DNA of 64,000 nucleotides, from NCBI GenBank assembly GCA_964017235.1, contig OZ024927.1, positions 23,517,160-23,581,159 on the forward strand, written 5' to 3'. The DNA comes from Sabellastarte sp. h YS-2021 (Eukaryota > Annelida > Polychaeta > Sabellida > Sabellidae). Position 1 is the first letter of the stretch. Every line of letters starts with the position of its first letter. The position numbers and the translations under genes were made by a program. Shown here piece by piece: positions 1 through 12,400 of the stretch. Below the pieces are notes generated by a model. It searched no databases, was not told the origin of the DNA, and saw only the letters and a list, made by a program, of their open reading frames with translations.

Positions 1-860
1 GACAGGAATCTTCATATCTCTCAATACAATTCCAGAAGACAAAATAGTGGATGTTTGCACTCTCGTTTCTAGTCTGGGCAACTTGCTCATCCAAATACAT
101 GACTGATGTGGAATAATAAAAGACCCTTAAAAGCCTGTGAGTTTGTTTTGGAATATTGACAGAGTATCATAGCTCATTCCCCAGCTGAGGTCACATTAAA
201 GCAACAACTCCTACTGATAAAAATCCCACACTGATAAAAGACATATGATTGTTGAGAAAACAATGTCTCATCATAAGGCTACCAGTGCCTGCATTTTTGT
301 AACTCAGCTAATGGTCGAGTGTGTCATATACACTGACGTGCCTAAGTGCTTAGTGAAATACTTTTACGTTGAGTGAAATTCACTGCAATGCCTGTAGGAT
401 TCTGTATTTTAAGATCAACCATATGCTGTGTTTAATCTAATTACAAAGAAACAAAGAGTGTGCCTGTTGCTATGGACATATTTTGCCAGTTTTGGGTAAA
501 CAAGTGGTAACATTGTGTAAATATTTCTAAAAACTATGATAGCGATTCCATTATGCTGATCTGGTTGTATCAGCTCCTGATTGGAAAAAAGTTGTAAACC
601 AGCCTTGTTAAGCTCGCAAAGCAGGTGTAAAGAGAGGAGATTATATTGCAAACACAAAGAGAATGCGATCAGTATCATTATATGCTCCCTGAGTGAAACT
701 GTGGGTTTTTGACTAATAAGGCAGTTTTCTGAGTAACTGTAGTTTTGCTGGCCTTTGTGGATGCAGATTAAAAATTCCTATGGGTCAATTTCAGTAAATC
801 TAGCATCAGTTCCGATAGTCAAATTTCAATCACTGTGATCTAAGGGACAAGGTAGAAGAC

Positions 861-1130
861 TCAGGTCAATTAGTTTCTCTCCGGCAGAGTCCGTGGTAGA
901 TGATGACCCCAAAATTTACTATTTCATCCTTGCAGATGATGCCTTACCCCTCTGGTCCTGGCTTATGAAGCCTTTGCCAGGCAAGGCAAGGACTTCACTG
1001 AGAAGATTTTTAATACAGACCAAGTCTGAGGCTGAATGGTGGTCACAGATGTCTTTCCCAGCAGATTCTTTGTCTTTTTGTCCTCGATCACAGTACTAGC
1101 AAGTATTTCTAGGTTTAAGACCAAGTTAGG
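861..1130 (+). pseudogene. Harbinger-type (DDE_Tnp_4) transposase relic
   Basis: The frame starting near 893 reads YYFILADDALPLWSWLMKPL PGK with a DDP just before it. This resembles the Harbinger block in which a catalytic Asp lies in a D-E-A-F-P-L-like motif followed by L-M-R/K-P-x-P-G. After about 990 the similarity moves to the next frame (FTEKIFN, then RFFVFLSSITVL) and meets two stops, so this is a frameshifted fragment. The rest of the transposase is not seen nearby. The orientation is opposite to the host gene. Confidence 0.6.
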
Positions 1131-2220
1131 ATTGAAAAAATGGTTTCACAAATGTTGAGACTGATTTAATACAGGTTTAGGACTGACTTCCTCAATTCAA
1201 TATCTGATAAGGATTGCATAAAGTTTGTGACACATTCAAACAGTTTGAAATTATTGAGGAGACACATGACTGGCTCCTGAACATTACCACACTTTAACCA
1301 ACCCTCCTGATCCTTGAGACTGAGGTTTCAAATGTCCTGAACAAACCAACTGACTTCCTGAACAGCTAATTTTAAGAACTGTAAACCTATGAGGGATGAG
1401 GGCGGAGGATTGGCATATTGGATCAGCCATCCTAGTATTCTTCAAATATGTCATTATACATATCAGCAGATAGGTATTTTACTGAGCTCCTCCTCGTTTT
1501 TATTGCATTAAAATCTATGCGGAAATGGTACAGAAATCTCAAATTTAAAATGAAAGCTTTTGTATTCACTGGTGCCTGTAACTTATGGATAGGTTTTATT
1601 AATATTTTTTTGTAAAAACACATTCAAAATAATCCTTGAGATTTAGATTGTATATATTGGTCTTGTGATAAAATTTAAAAATACATGGCATGACTTGGGT
1701 GACTTTCCAACTATGTACCACAGAGGCACAGAGTTTTCACTGAAATTAAACACTACACAAGGTGATTAGTTTAAATTTCAAATTAATTTGAAAGGTAGCT
1801 GATCTGGCAATAAAAAAATGACTAAATGTCAACTACCAAAATAAACTGCTTACTGTTTAAGCTATTTTAGTACTTCATTATGAGGGCTCCTTTGTTAACT
1901 GTTAGCCAGACTGACTTCTGTGATGCAGTGTCAAGTGATAGAATCACCCCTGAACCTCCAAGTGGTTTCTACACACCCATCCCAAGAGAAAAAATCTTAG
2001 ATGACACTATCCAAACCCTCAACACCGGCTAAGCAGCCGGCTAGAGGACCTGGCGTCCAAGACAGGCAACCCCAACAAGAGACTCCACAATAGATCCCCA
2101 AACCCTAAGGAACCCAAGCAACCGTATGTTAGTGAGACAGCATTTGCATGTGGATCAAAAATATACATATATTATTTTTAAACTACACCTTGTAATTTGT
2201 CAAAATAAACAAATTTACTT
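1131..2220. other. No gene recognised
   Basis: AT-rich DNA without a supported gene. The part at 1940-2110 is C/A-rich and contains a small inverted pair around CCGGCTAAGCAGCCGGCTAG (2026-2045). It may be transposon debris. Confidence 0.3.
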
Positions 2221-2264
2221 TTTTGAAATCAATATGTTTCACTAAACACTCACTAGTTCACGAG

Positions 2265-2330
2265 AACAGGTTCAACATAACAGGTTCAGACAGGTTCAAA
2301 TACAGGTACAACTGCAGGTTCAACAAGGGA
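2265..2330. repeat. Short degenerate CAGGTTCA repeats
   Basis: Five near copies of CAGGTTCA (with variants such as CAGGTACA) lie within about 60 bp. They are too few and too short for a family assignment. Confidence 0.4.
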
Positions 2331-2379
2331 ACCCCTAAACTACCTCAAGGGTTAACTCCCTACCATAAACCAACACATT

Positions 2380-2700
2380 ACTTGCGAAATAAGCAATGTC
2401 ATACATGTAATATCTGGCAGAAAATGTCACTAACACTACGTGGGTGAAATCAGTAGGGTATTTAGAAAAAGAATGTACGAGCATAAAGCTTCAGTATAAA
2501 AAGATGGACAAATCACTCCAGTGTCCCGCCATTTTAAGAGTGAAGGACACAGCCACAAGGACATGAAGTTATCAGTGTTAGAGTGGTGTGCACCTAAATT
2601 TGAAGCATCCAGCACGGCCAGGTATAGAATCTTGAGCTCTCTTGGATATTCAAATTACACACTCGGGGCAATTTTCTTTTACCGGTATGGGATCCGCCAT
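2380..2700 (+). pseudogene. Penelope-like GIY-YIG endonuclease relic
   Basis: Read in one frame from about 2440, the sequence gives YVGEISRVFRKRMYEHKASV, a stop, then PVSRHFKSEGHSHKDMKLSV followed by LEWCAPKFEASSTARYRIL. This is the C-terminal GIY-YIG-like region of Penelope-type retroelements (Y-V/I-G, R near the middle, E-H, then S-R-H-F and a conserved H). An upstream CHTCNIW resembles the Cys pair that precedes the domain. The in-frame stop, a frame change and the missing reverse transcriptase show a dead fragment. Confidence 0.65.
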
Positions 2701-2774
2701 ATTTGATAATTACAGGAAATTGTCAAGGAAATATGAAATTAAATTAATAAAGTTATGTCATGCAATGGGGGCAA

Positions 2775-2800
2775 GCCCCCAACCCCCATAAATAGTATTC
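2775..2800. repeat. Small GC hairpin
   Basis: GGGGGC, two bases, then GCCCCC, in an AT-rich setting. It may be the end hairpin of an old mobile element, because a run of CCCCC and TAAATA follows. The matching 5' part was not found. Confidence 0.35.
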
Positions 2801-3449
2801 CTGTGTATTACAATAAAAATAAAGGGATGAAATTGCTAAAAACGTGGAATTATATTATCGCCCAAATCTTGGACCAGTAAAGTAAAATCTAGCCACACAC
2901 TCCCCATTGGCATCAACCAATTTGTGTGACTTCTTTAAGTATAATCCTGACTACTTTGCACTCAGTAGTAAATTTCTCTTCTTCTTCTTAAATGTTAACT
3001 ATCTCAGGGCTACCTTTTAAAGGGAAAAGATCTATTGATTTAAAAAAATAAACAAATAAGTGCACTTTTGACTCTTGCAATGCTTCATTTAGTCAACATG
3101 CAAAATAACAACATCGCATGAACTCGCATAGCTAAAATTCAAATAAAATTTCTTGCATAGCTAAAATTCAAATACAATTTCTCCAATAAAAAGATCAACT
3201 CAATCATTTTTATACGATATAGATATTTAAAATATATTTGCATATTGCTGAAAATTTTAGGAATTTCAAAAAATTTCTGACCAAGTGAGGAATTTTACAA
3301 AATCTCTAAAGCATTCAGAAATTTTTCAAAATTACAGTTTACACACTTTATTGTGACATGTTTATATATTATATTTATTTTATCTTTAGAATACAAAATA
3401 TATTTAATGCATTCATTATTTATACAAATCTCCAAATACCTGAGAACAT
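2801..3449. other. No gene recognised
   Basis: AT-rich DNA. A 34-bp motif with GCATAGCTAAAATTCAAAT is duplicated at 3125-3180. No other structure is visible. Confidence 0.3.
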
Positions 3450-3725
3450 GTTACCTCCACAAAGAAGGTTATGGGTTTGGTGGCATACCTTTCTTTATTT
3501 ATTTGATTTGCAAAATAACCCATAAAGTCATAAGTGGATTTGATCAAATTTCAGAAAGCATCCACAATGGTACAAGGAACACACAATTTGATTCTGGAAG
3601 TGATCCAGATGACTGTCTGGATCCAGAAATTTTGTTAAAGGATATTTTAACATTGCACTCATAACTCATATTGCTGGTTTTGAGCCTGGCAGAGGAATGC
3701 TCTCGCCAAGAGCTCTTGTCTTTTT
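3450..3725 (+). repeat. Interspersed repeat of the CCTCCxxCAAGGAGG...CTTGG family
   Basis: It begins CCTCCACAAAGAAGG, then a T/G-rich part, a GATCCAGATGACTGTCTGGATCC block, and ends near CTCTCGCCAAGAGCTCTTGT. The same order is found at 6485, 23340, 29757, 42476 and 60630. The copies are diverged, so this is an old family. The terminal CCTCC and GGAGG motifs are inverted. Confidence 0.5.
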
Positions 3726-4496
3726 ATGTACGGCTGTATTGTACAAACAACCACATTTTTCTCACACTCTGTTTGAACCAAGTCTCAAATTGCAGTCATC
3801 ATTTTCTCAATGTTAGTCTGACATCTCCTATGATTGCTATAACCTTCTATATAATGTTTTCACATTAATCATCTTTTAACATGTGAATGCTATTACTGAT
3901 GCTATCAACTGCAATGATTTTAATTTATTGTAGGCCGACTAAAGGTACTAAAAGTTTAAGTAGTTGTATCTTACACCTTACTTCAAGTGGGCAAGGTTTT
4001 TCCAGTTTAATTTTTCCATGTTTTCCCTTTAATCTTTTGCTTATAAATGGTTTTGTGATTGTTTTGTTTAGTTTGTGCAGAAGTATTACTACAAATAACC
4101 AAATGATATAATTCTACTTATGGCTGGCTTCCACTTATTCCTAGAAAAATACGGGATGTTGGGATCTAAAGCTTCAATTGGTTTCACTTGTATCAAAATC
4201 GGGCTTGACATAATATAGGGTCATAGACTACAGTTTATTTTCTTCATACAAATTGCTGATTAATAATGATGAAAATATCCGTTTAGGATAAAAATACTTT
4301 AAAGCAAAGCAAAGAAAAACATTTTCCAAAACAAATGCCTTCTTTATCCACTTGACCTTGTACAACACATAAGCTGTCAAATAAATAAAGTTTCGATCAG
4401 GCAGTGGGACTAATTAGATGAAATTATTCCAACAAGCAGGCATGAACCATTAATGTCACCATCAATTTACTCAAATCTGTACCCAGAGGGCATGTA

Positions 4497-4990
4497 ACAA
4501 CTTATTTTGTATCAACGACTTATTTTGTATTACCTGACTTATTTTGTATCAATTTTTGACTTATTTCGTATTACCGACTTATTTTGTAGTAAAATTGCCT
4601 TATTTTGTATTACTTGGCTAACTTATTTCGTACCAACAGCTGACTTAATATGTTACAAAACGGTGCGCAGAATTTTGGCAAGATTTCAGGGTGATACAAA
4701 ATAAGTAGATAATACAAAATAAGCTGCTCTATAGACAACTTGTTTTGCATCACTGATTTATTTTGTAGTAATTTCAATTCACCTTTTATAGTGGCTCGTC
4801 TCCATCAAAGGATGGACTCAAAGGAATTTAATCCTTACTGTATTCAATCTTGTAGTCCATTTACCATTTGTCTGATAGAAATTCTTATTTTCAGCACTGA
4901 CATTGATACAAAATAAGTCAATAATACAAGATAAGCTGCAGTATAGACAACTTATTTTGTATCACTGACTTATTTTGTATTATCAGGTTA
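4497..4990. repeat. Inverted arrays of ACTTATTTTGTAT / ATACAAAATAAGT units
   Basis: At 4497-4650 at least seven units of TTATTTTGTA run in one direction. At 4690-4725 and 4907-4945 the reverse complement TACAAAATAA appears, each time followed by forward units (4735-4770, 4948-4983). The segments can fold into long hairpins. Both inner parts contain AAGCTGC and TATAGACAACTT. This looks like a foldback-type element or a small palindromic array, with no coding potential. Confidence 0.6.
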
Positions 4991-6484
4991 TGAAACTCCA
5001 AACAAGGATGAGGATTGTGCGTTTTGTTTTCTCAAGTCATGGAATTTAACAAACGGTCAATGTGACCTGCTGGGAGGGAGGATTGACAGGCATGGGCAAG
5101 TGGACATGAAAAATCTTTTTCAGGGTGGATGAAACAATTTCTTTGTGAATATTCAATTTTATGATGTTCAACTCATTTAAATTTTCTGTTTAAGTGTCTC
5201 TTCTATTTTCTGAGCTTTCTATTATTCCATGAAGTCCTACTTTAACATGTTTACATGAAAGATAATATGTATTTCAATGCTTTACAGATATAACCTAGAG
5301 ACTGTGCAACAGGCATATAATTTGAGCCATATATTACTTCAGTCTTATTAATTTTACTTAATACTTCTTGATATCAGCTATACCTCCTTTCTAACCTATT
5401 GAAAGAAAAGGCTTAAACCTACGTATTTGGCAGGGTTTCTCAATCTTATTTTTTCCCCTTGGTTTACCAGCTGCCCAGTGTCTCTAGTTAATGACCTTTG
5501 CACACACAATGACTGAATCAATTTTGTAACAATGAATTTGGTAGTGCAGAGATTAATCACTACCAAAATATGATGAGATTTGATTAGATGAAATAATTTC
5601 TCATGCACAATAAAACTTTAGCAGTATTTATGATTAAATAACTGTTAGAAAGTTATATAACCATACATGTTTGAAAACATCAACCTTAAATATAGGATTG
5701 CTTCTATCATATTATCTGGTCATCAATAAACACTAGAAGTGACACTGTCAGCTGTGATTTGATGACACTCAGTTCAGACTAAGTGATAGGGCAGACATTA
5801 AATGGGTCAAAGAACACTTAGGATGAAAGACAAATACTGGGACATCATGGAAGCAGGCCATCAACAAAGAATTGCCATTAAAAAGGAGGAATGTAATCAA
5901 ACGTTACTTCGGACAATGTAGAAGGATGGGTGTTTAAACTCTGATTATACTTATCCATTTTAGTGCAAGCTTTCCTAAAGTGTTAATACAGGTGTTTAAT
6001 ACAATGTTTTTTTATAATAATTTTACATGATATTAGTCTTAAAATATATGGATCATGGGGGTCACAGCATAAAACCCAGCCCAAATTTCGGTACCAACAT
6101 TTAATAGTAACCAACTGGAAGTATTAATAAAGCAAATATGATGTCTGATGTAAACAAACTTATTGAAAAATAAAATGTTGACCATCTGTGAAAATAAGGA
6201 TAATTTTGTGAAAAATGCCCACCCCCATGATATGCATACAATTTGGCCAAATCTAAATGGATGAAATATCAAAATAATGTGACTTCTTCCAGAGCAAAGA
6301 TGTTTGGGTGTTTGTGACAGATGTAATTGTTGAAGGAGATAATGGGATCGTCAGTCAGTCAGCCAGTAAGTAAGATTATGAAAAAAAAACTGCTACAAAG
6401 ATTTTTGTATGCATCACATTTTCACAATACTGGGGTATTGATCTAACATAGAACTGATTTAACTTTGATAATGATTAAACTTTG
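4991..6484. other. No gene recognised
   Basis: Low-GC presumed intron or flank of the receptor gene's 3' part. No exon resembling a kinase-homology domain and no repeat structure could be identified on either strand. Confidence 0.3.
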
Positions 6485-6612
6485 ATAATCATGTGCCACC
6501 AATTCTGGGTCCAGAATTTTTGTAAAGGTTTTTTTATCATTGCACTCTGATAAGCAATAGTGAAGGTGTCAGGCCTTGGTGGAGGTATGGTCTCTCCAAG
6601 TGCTCTTGTTTA
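6485..6612 (+). repeat. 3' part of the CCTCC/CTTGG interspersed repeat
   Basis: It contains CTGGGTCCAGAATTTT, then GTCAGGCCTTGGTGGAGGTA and the ending CTCTCCAAGTGCTCTTGTT. It is the right half of the family seen at 3450. Confidence 0.5.
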
Positions 6613-7820
6613 AAAATTTTTGTGAGCAATTTTCTTGTGGATTTGTTTTATTGCTATGTAGAGAGCATCTTCAACATGCTAAATGCTATATTTTGAGGGA
6701 TCTCCTCAGTTTTAAAATGTCAACACAATTTTATTTCTTCATATGAGCGAAATCAAGGAAAGAAGTGAACATTCAGTCAGACAACAGGTATAACAATTCT
6801 GTTGCAGGTTTTAGCCATTATATAAAGAGTTACCCCATATATGTAGCCTTCCCCTTATATGCAGTCAGTTACAGGAAGTTTAAACAACAGCTTCTGAAAT
6901 CATGTAACAATTGTAAGAGGTCGAACCCAGATAAAAAATTTGATTGTTGGTGGTCACTTTTCTGCAAAATTTGTATCAACCATGTTTTATAACAACCACA
7001 TTTACATCTGTTGAAATGAGGGAAAGGATGCTATGTTGATATTTCAATACTAATCAATGTAAACATTCTAAACTTTAAAATGAATATTAGATTTCAATTA
7101 TATTGTTTCCAGTTGCTCACTACATAGCTATTTTCCAAATATTGTTTTGTCAGTACTTGACATTTCAATCATGAATAGTTAATTATTATTAGTAAAACGT
7201 TTTATTGTTTTTATGGCTACCTTAACTAAAATGCATGGTCCGTTTAAATATTTGATATATATAATATAATCTTTTAGATGAGTGGCATATACCATTTAAT
7301 ATCTAGATTAACAAAGCCAAGATTTTTTTCAGTTTATATGCCCTAGCTGCAGGACATTCAGAAACACAAGTAGTGCATTAGAGTAGTCTGAAGATAAAAG
7401 AAAAACAGTGATTCCTAGAAACTTGAGTGTTGATTAACACCAGTTTAAAAGGATAAGACATTAGTGACAAAATTGCTAAATAACAAAGTTTTATCACAAC
7501 ACCCTAGGTAAAAGTTGGTGGTCTTAAAATAGACGCAAATGTAATGCATTCTGCCCCGAGTTAAAACAGGTGGAATAAGATTCATTAACACTGTAAATTA
7601 CTATTGACGTGGATTTCTATTCAATAAAATAATGAAAATAATTTCCCTTTGTGAAAGATTTTATGGTAGAATTGCATGATGGAAAACCACAAAGATGATT
7701 AGGGTATTTCTTTAATATATAAATGTGCATGTTAAGAGAAATAAACAAAATTCTTTATCGCAGCAATTTTAAGTTTTCGTTTGTTTGTTTTCCAATTTAT
7801 AATAATTTCACATTGTGTAG
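6613..7820. other. No gene recognised
   Basis: AT-rich, non-repetitive as far as can be seen by eye. Probably intron or flanking DNA. Confidence 0.3.
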
Positions 7821-7825
7821 CCATG

Positions 7826-7975
7826 TCTCATGTTTCACATGAATGTGGCAGGTCGTTGCTTGCTGTTGGTCGGCAGTTTACAGTGCAGACTGACCAACTG
7901 TATGTACTGGTTTACTCTGACCTCCAAACTACCTGTCACAATATAACTGATAAGGTACTAGGTTTGATGTAGAAC
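7826..7975 (+). repeat. tRNA-derived SINE remnant (family S1), 3' part
   Basis: It contains GGTCGGCAGTTTACAGTGCA, then TGTATGTACTGGTTTACTCT and ACCTGTCACAATATAACTG. This matches the body of the SINE copies at 48265, 48974 and 53127. The tRNA-like head is missing or degraded. Confidence 0.55.
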
Positions 7976-7990
7976 AATAGATAAATAAAA

Positions 7991-9150
7991 TAGCATCAGA
8001 GATGCCCGTACCCCACAGCCTGGGGAAATAGTTTCAACACCATGACGTATAGAAGTAGTGAAACAGTACAATGACCGGAATACTTTCAGAGCAGTGTCAC
8101 TAAAGGTCCAAATTATGTTTAAGTAGAGAAAATATCATCTAAGAGAAAAGAAAATGTATATGAGGATAAAGTACCGAAACAAGACAATTCAATAGCAAGA
8201 TGACAGCATTAATCAGTAAACTAAAGAACATGAACCTGTAAAATTTATTAATTGGAGAAAAGCTGTCAATGGAAATAGCACAATTATGTAAAAGTGCATA
8301 TAATAATCAGTTGCAGTAATCCATATATCCCTGTCATAAGAGAAAAATGTCTCAAATATGGAAGGTGAACACACATTGGCAGAGCAAAAAGGGTCACACT
8401 ATGATGCACACATACATTTACATACACCCCCTAACCAATGTCCCTACCAAGTGTCAACCTTCTACACCTTATAGAATCCAATAGCCCAGACAAGATTTTA
8501 TAGGTCAAGGTCACTATGACAAGGTCAAATCAAGGTCAGACCATGACCAAGCACATCTACACCTCCTAACCAATGTCCCTACCAAGTAGCAACTTGCTAC
8601 ACCATACCGTTTCCAAGATATAGCCCAGACAAGATTTTAAAGGTCAAGGCTACTACGGCGAGGTCAAAGATCAAATCATGGTCACACCATGACGCTGTGC
8701 ACCTACAATCCCTAACCAATGTCCCTGTCAAGTATAAACCTTCCTGCACCTTACCGTTTCCGAGATAAAGCCTGGACAAGATTTTATAGGTCAAGGTCAC
8801 TACAGCAAGGTCAAAGGTCAAATCAAGGTCAGACCATGACGTTGCACACCTACACCCCCTAACCAATGTCCCTACCAAGTATCACCTTCCTACACCTTAC
8901 GGTTTCTGAGATATGGCCCGGACAAGATTTTCAAAGTTAAGGTCACTATGGCAAGGTCAAAGGTCACATCAAGGTCAGACCATGACGTTGCACACTTACA
9001 CTTCCTAACCAATGTCCCTGCCAAGTATCAACTTCCTACACCTTACGGATTTTGAGATACAGCCCGGACAAACTTTTTCTCGCCGCCCGCCTGCCCATCC
9101 TGACACAATGGGTGAAAACAATACCCCGACAGTCCTTATGGGCTGTGGGG
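7991..9150 (+). mobile_element. AGGTCA-rich tandem-core element, copy 1 (helentron-like non-autonomous)
   Basis: The 5' end is TAGCATCAGAGATGC, a 5-bp hairpin, followed by CCCCACAGCCTGGGG. The core from about 8430 is made of four to five direct repeats of 135-147 bp (start points of AACCAATGTCCCT at 8433, 8568, 8714, 8861 and 9007). Each repeat contains one or more AGGTCA motifs and GATATAGCCC-GACAAGATTTT. The 3' end carries GGGCTGTGGGG, the reverse complement of the 5' CCCCACAGCC. No terminal inverted repeat or clear target duplication is seen. The layout fits helentron-associated elements; that assignment is inferred. Confidence 0.65.
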
Positions 9151-9388
9151 CAAAAAACAAAACATACAAATGCACATACTGCATTTTATCACATCCTGTC
9201 GAGCAAAAATTGGGTAATCAATTCACACAATCCAAAATGTGGGTTAATACCACAACTTCAAACAACTTTACCCAGGATCTTTATGTCACAATGTGACATC
9301 TCTCCTAGGTAACGACAACTTTTGTTGCTCTTTTTTCGACAACATTTGCATCTACCCTGTAAGGGATCCTATAAGAAGAAGCTCTTAC

Positions 9389-9470
9389 CTTAGTAGGACT
9401 ATGATCACAGATGCCACAGCAAAGACCACCAGAACTGTTGAAATGGTGGCAGGTATCATAACCACATTCT
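9389..9470 (-). CDS. Exon 9: transmembrane helix
   Basis: 82 nt; acceptor TTTTACAG, donor CTAAG|GTAAGA. Residues 466-493. It encodes a single hydrophobic run beginning NVVMIPATISTVLVVF and ending VIIVLL followed by Arg, typical of one membrane-spanning helix with a basic stop-transfer residue. It ends with 2 nt of a codon. No further minus-strand exon resembling a kinase-homology domain is recognisable between 1 and 9388, so the next exon is probably beyond the window. Confidence 0.82.
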
Positions 9471-12400
9471 CTGTAAAATATTGTATAGTAAAAATCAATT
9501 AAGGACAAAAAATCTGTCACTGATATTGAAATATTTATCAACAGTTTAATTGAGTAAATGTGGTAATTCTCAAGTGCTGCATTTGCAGAACCGAAACATC
9601 TTGTAAGATCACCTGATGAAATGAATCTTTGATACAAATTAAGTAAAATATGTGAAGAAAAGATTATTTTGGTAGTCATATGATATATCCAATGTTTTTG
9701 CATTGAAATAAAATCATATGAGGTTGTATTTTTTTTCAAAGGACAGATATCCTAAACTTATGAATCACCAGAAATTACCTTTCGTGAATAACCTAAAAAT
9801 GGTGACATGATTGAAGTAAGCAGTTACAAAATGAAGCTTCTCCTTGAATAAATGTTTAAATTATTATAGTTTCTGACACTTTTTTATTTAATAAACTCAC
9901 TTAAATACTGGGCTAAATATGGGTTGGTATTTGTAAAAAATATCAGATTCAATCCCAAACATGCCTATAAACTCAATTTAAGGTTCAAACCTTAAATTTG
10001 ATTCTACAATGAAACTCATATATAATACCTATTCTCAAGTATGTATGCACTAAATTTAGAGTCTATGTATTTTCCCTATATTCAGAGAATATATTTAAGT
10101 TTTCATGAAAGGGGTCTAATAAATGTTTGAGCTTATACTTAAGTTTACACTTATATAGGACTGGGTTTAAGTTTGCATGTATGAGTGAGATTGAGAAATT
10201 AAACATACATGTTAAAGTGAGTATAGAACCTACACATTTGATATACCGTTTGGAAGTCAAATTATTGTAATTTGAGACCCTTTTTATTTAAACAAAATAT
10301 GTCTGGTAGCTGCAATGTTATAAGGTTTATTATCCATTAAGAAGTGTGGTTGTTTATTTTATTGAGTTCTTAAATTTTACATATTTAGTATATTCTTATC
10401 AATAAACAAACTCTCCAATTTTCCTGCATATTCAGACAGCAAAATAGAAACAAGAGGGTCAAAGATACCCCAAAAGACAGGTTGCGCAGGCAGCAATAAG
10501 GTTAGCGACTGCTGTAATTACATTTAAAAACAAGGAAAGAAATGTTAGGTCACCCAGTTAAGGTGAATGTGTTAGACGTGCTAAGAAATGTAAAACTTGT
10601 AATCTAGGTTACATAATGGTATCTATGCTATAAACGGACAAATGAAAGGACAGAATTACACCAATTTTGAAAGCAATTTGGCTATGATGGTGATGTATCT
10701 CCTTGTCAAGTTTGAATTTGATTGGACAAAGTGTTTTCGAGTTAAAGTCCAGAAACAGAAATGTTGACGGACAAATGGACAAACGAACAGACGGAATTAC
10801 ACCAACTTCGAAAGGATCCTAGCTATGATGGTGGTCTATCTCCCTGTCAAGTTTGCATTCGATTGGACACAGCGTTTTCGAGTTAGAGTCCAGAAACAGA
10901 AATGTTGACGGACAGACAAACGGACAAAAAACAGACAAACGAACAGACACAATTACACTAATTTTGAAAGGAACTTAGCTGTGATGTTGATCTATCGCCC
11001 TGTCAAGTTTCAATTCGATTGGACAAACCATTTTCGAGTTAGAGTCCAGAAACAGAAATGTTGACAGACAAACGGACAAAAAACGAACAGATGGAATTAC
11101 ACCAATTTCGAAAGGAACTTAGCTGTGATGGTGATCTATGTCCCTGTCAAGTTTGAATTTGATTGGACAAAGCGTTTTTAAGTTAGAGTCCGGAAACAAA
11201 AATGGCAGTTGACATACAGACGTCGGACACATCAATCTAATAGTCGGGTTGGTTACACGCAACCTGCCTAAAAAGGGCATCTGTATATCAAAAAAATCCA
11301 TTATAATTTTTTTTGGTTGATTATAAAAAATAACAAACCTTTTTACTTTATTGGGATCTTTTATATATAAATTTTGTTGATTTCATCATTATCAATATTG
11401 AAATAATATTTGTTCTTAATGATTTTTATACTTCTTCATTAAGCTAAATCTGGAGGCTTTACTGTACTCATATTGACACTTTTCAATCCAGATTAAACTC
11501 TGTAGTGGGACACTCCAACCCGGATTGAATTGAATCTAGTTGAATTTGTTTCAACAGTAAATCCTTGTCAAAAGACATTGTAGTGTGAACTGGGTGAATA
11601 AAGTATAGTCCAGCCGACTAGTGACCTTTTTCAAGAAAGAGATCAGCAATGATTAAAATTCTGATTATCTTGGATTAGATCTACAGTAAATAAGTAAGTG
11701 TCCTTTACAGTAAGTGAATTTCTTGTTGGAAGATGTTTGATATTTTTCTCTGTTATTCTTCCGCAAGTTTAACTGCTCTCTAAAGTGTTAACTGAACCTT
11801 CAAAGACATACGCTCCATGGAAATGTGGGACAATAACTGGGCGTTCAGACTAGTGATTCAACCCGGGTTGACACAGATTGAAGCAGATTGGGAATTAGGT
11901 GTGAATGCTCACAATCCGGGTTGACAAGGGTAAATCTCAACCCTCCTCAAGAGGTGGATTGAAGCAGATTGGCTCAACCCCCTTTGTAGTGTGAACCCTC
12001 ACAATCCGGGTTGACAAGGGTTGAGTGTGTTAGTACTGTAACTAATTGACTTAGTGCCTTGAAGCAAATTTCTTAATTTAATATATATACCTTAAACCTT
12101 TATTAAGTATGAGCCCTAATTAACACAAAGGCTACCAGGATGGATTGTTGTGTGATTCATGTATGATTGCAATTTGGTATAAAATGTATGAATATTTGTG
12201 ATTGTAGTAAGATCTGATAAACAGAACTATTTCAAAGGATTGCAATTGGTGTGTTGTTGAAAAAGTAGTCATATCTTAAAAATATAACATTCTCTTTGAT
12301 TAGTTATAAAAACTTAATAAGGCATTTATCTGTGTGATAGCTTATATAAAATTGGGATCTTTATAATTCCATCAATGTGAAAAAAAATTGTAATTTAAAC

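Noticed and set aside
9305-9739. 144-residue minus-strand open frame over exon 9
   Set aside because: It is out of frame with the transmembrane exon; the receptor frame with splice sites on both sides explains the region better.
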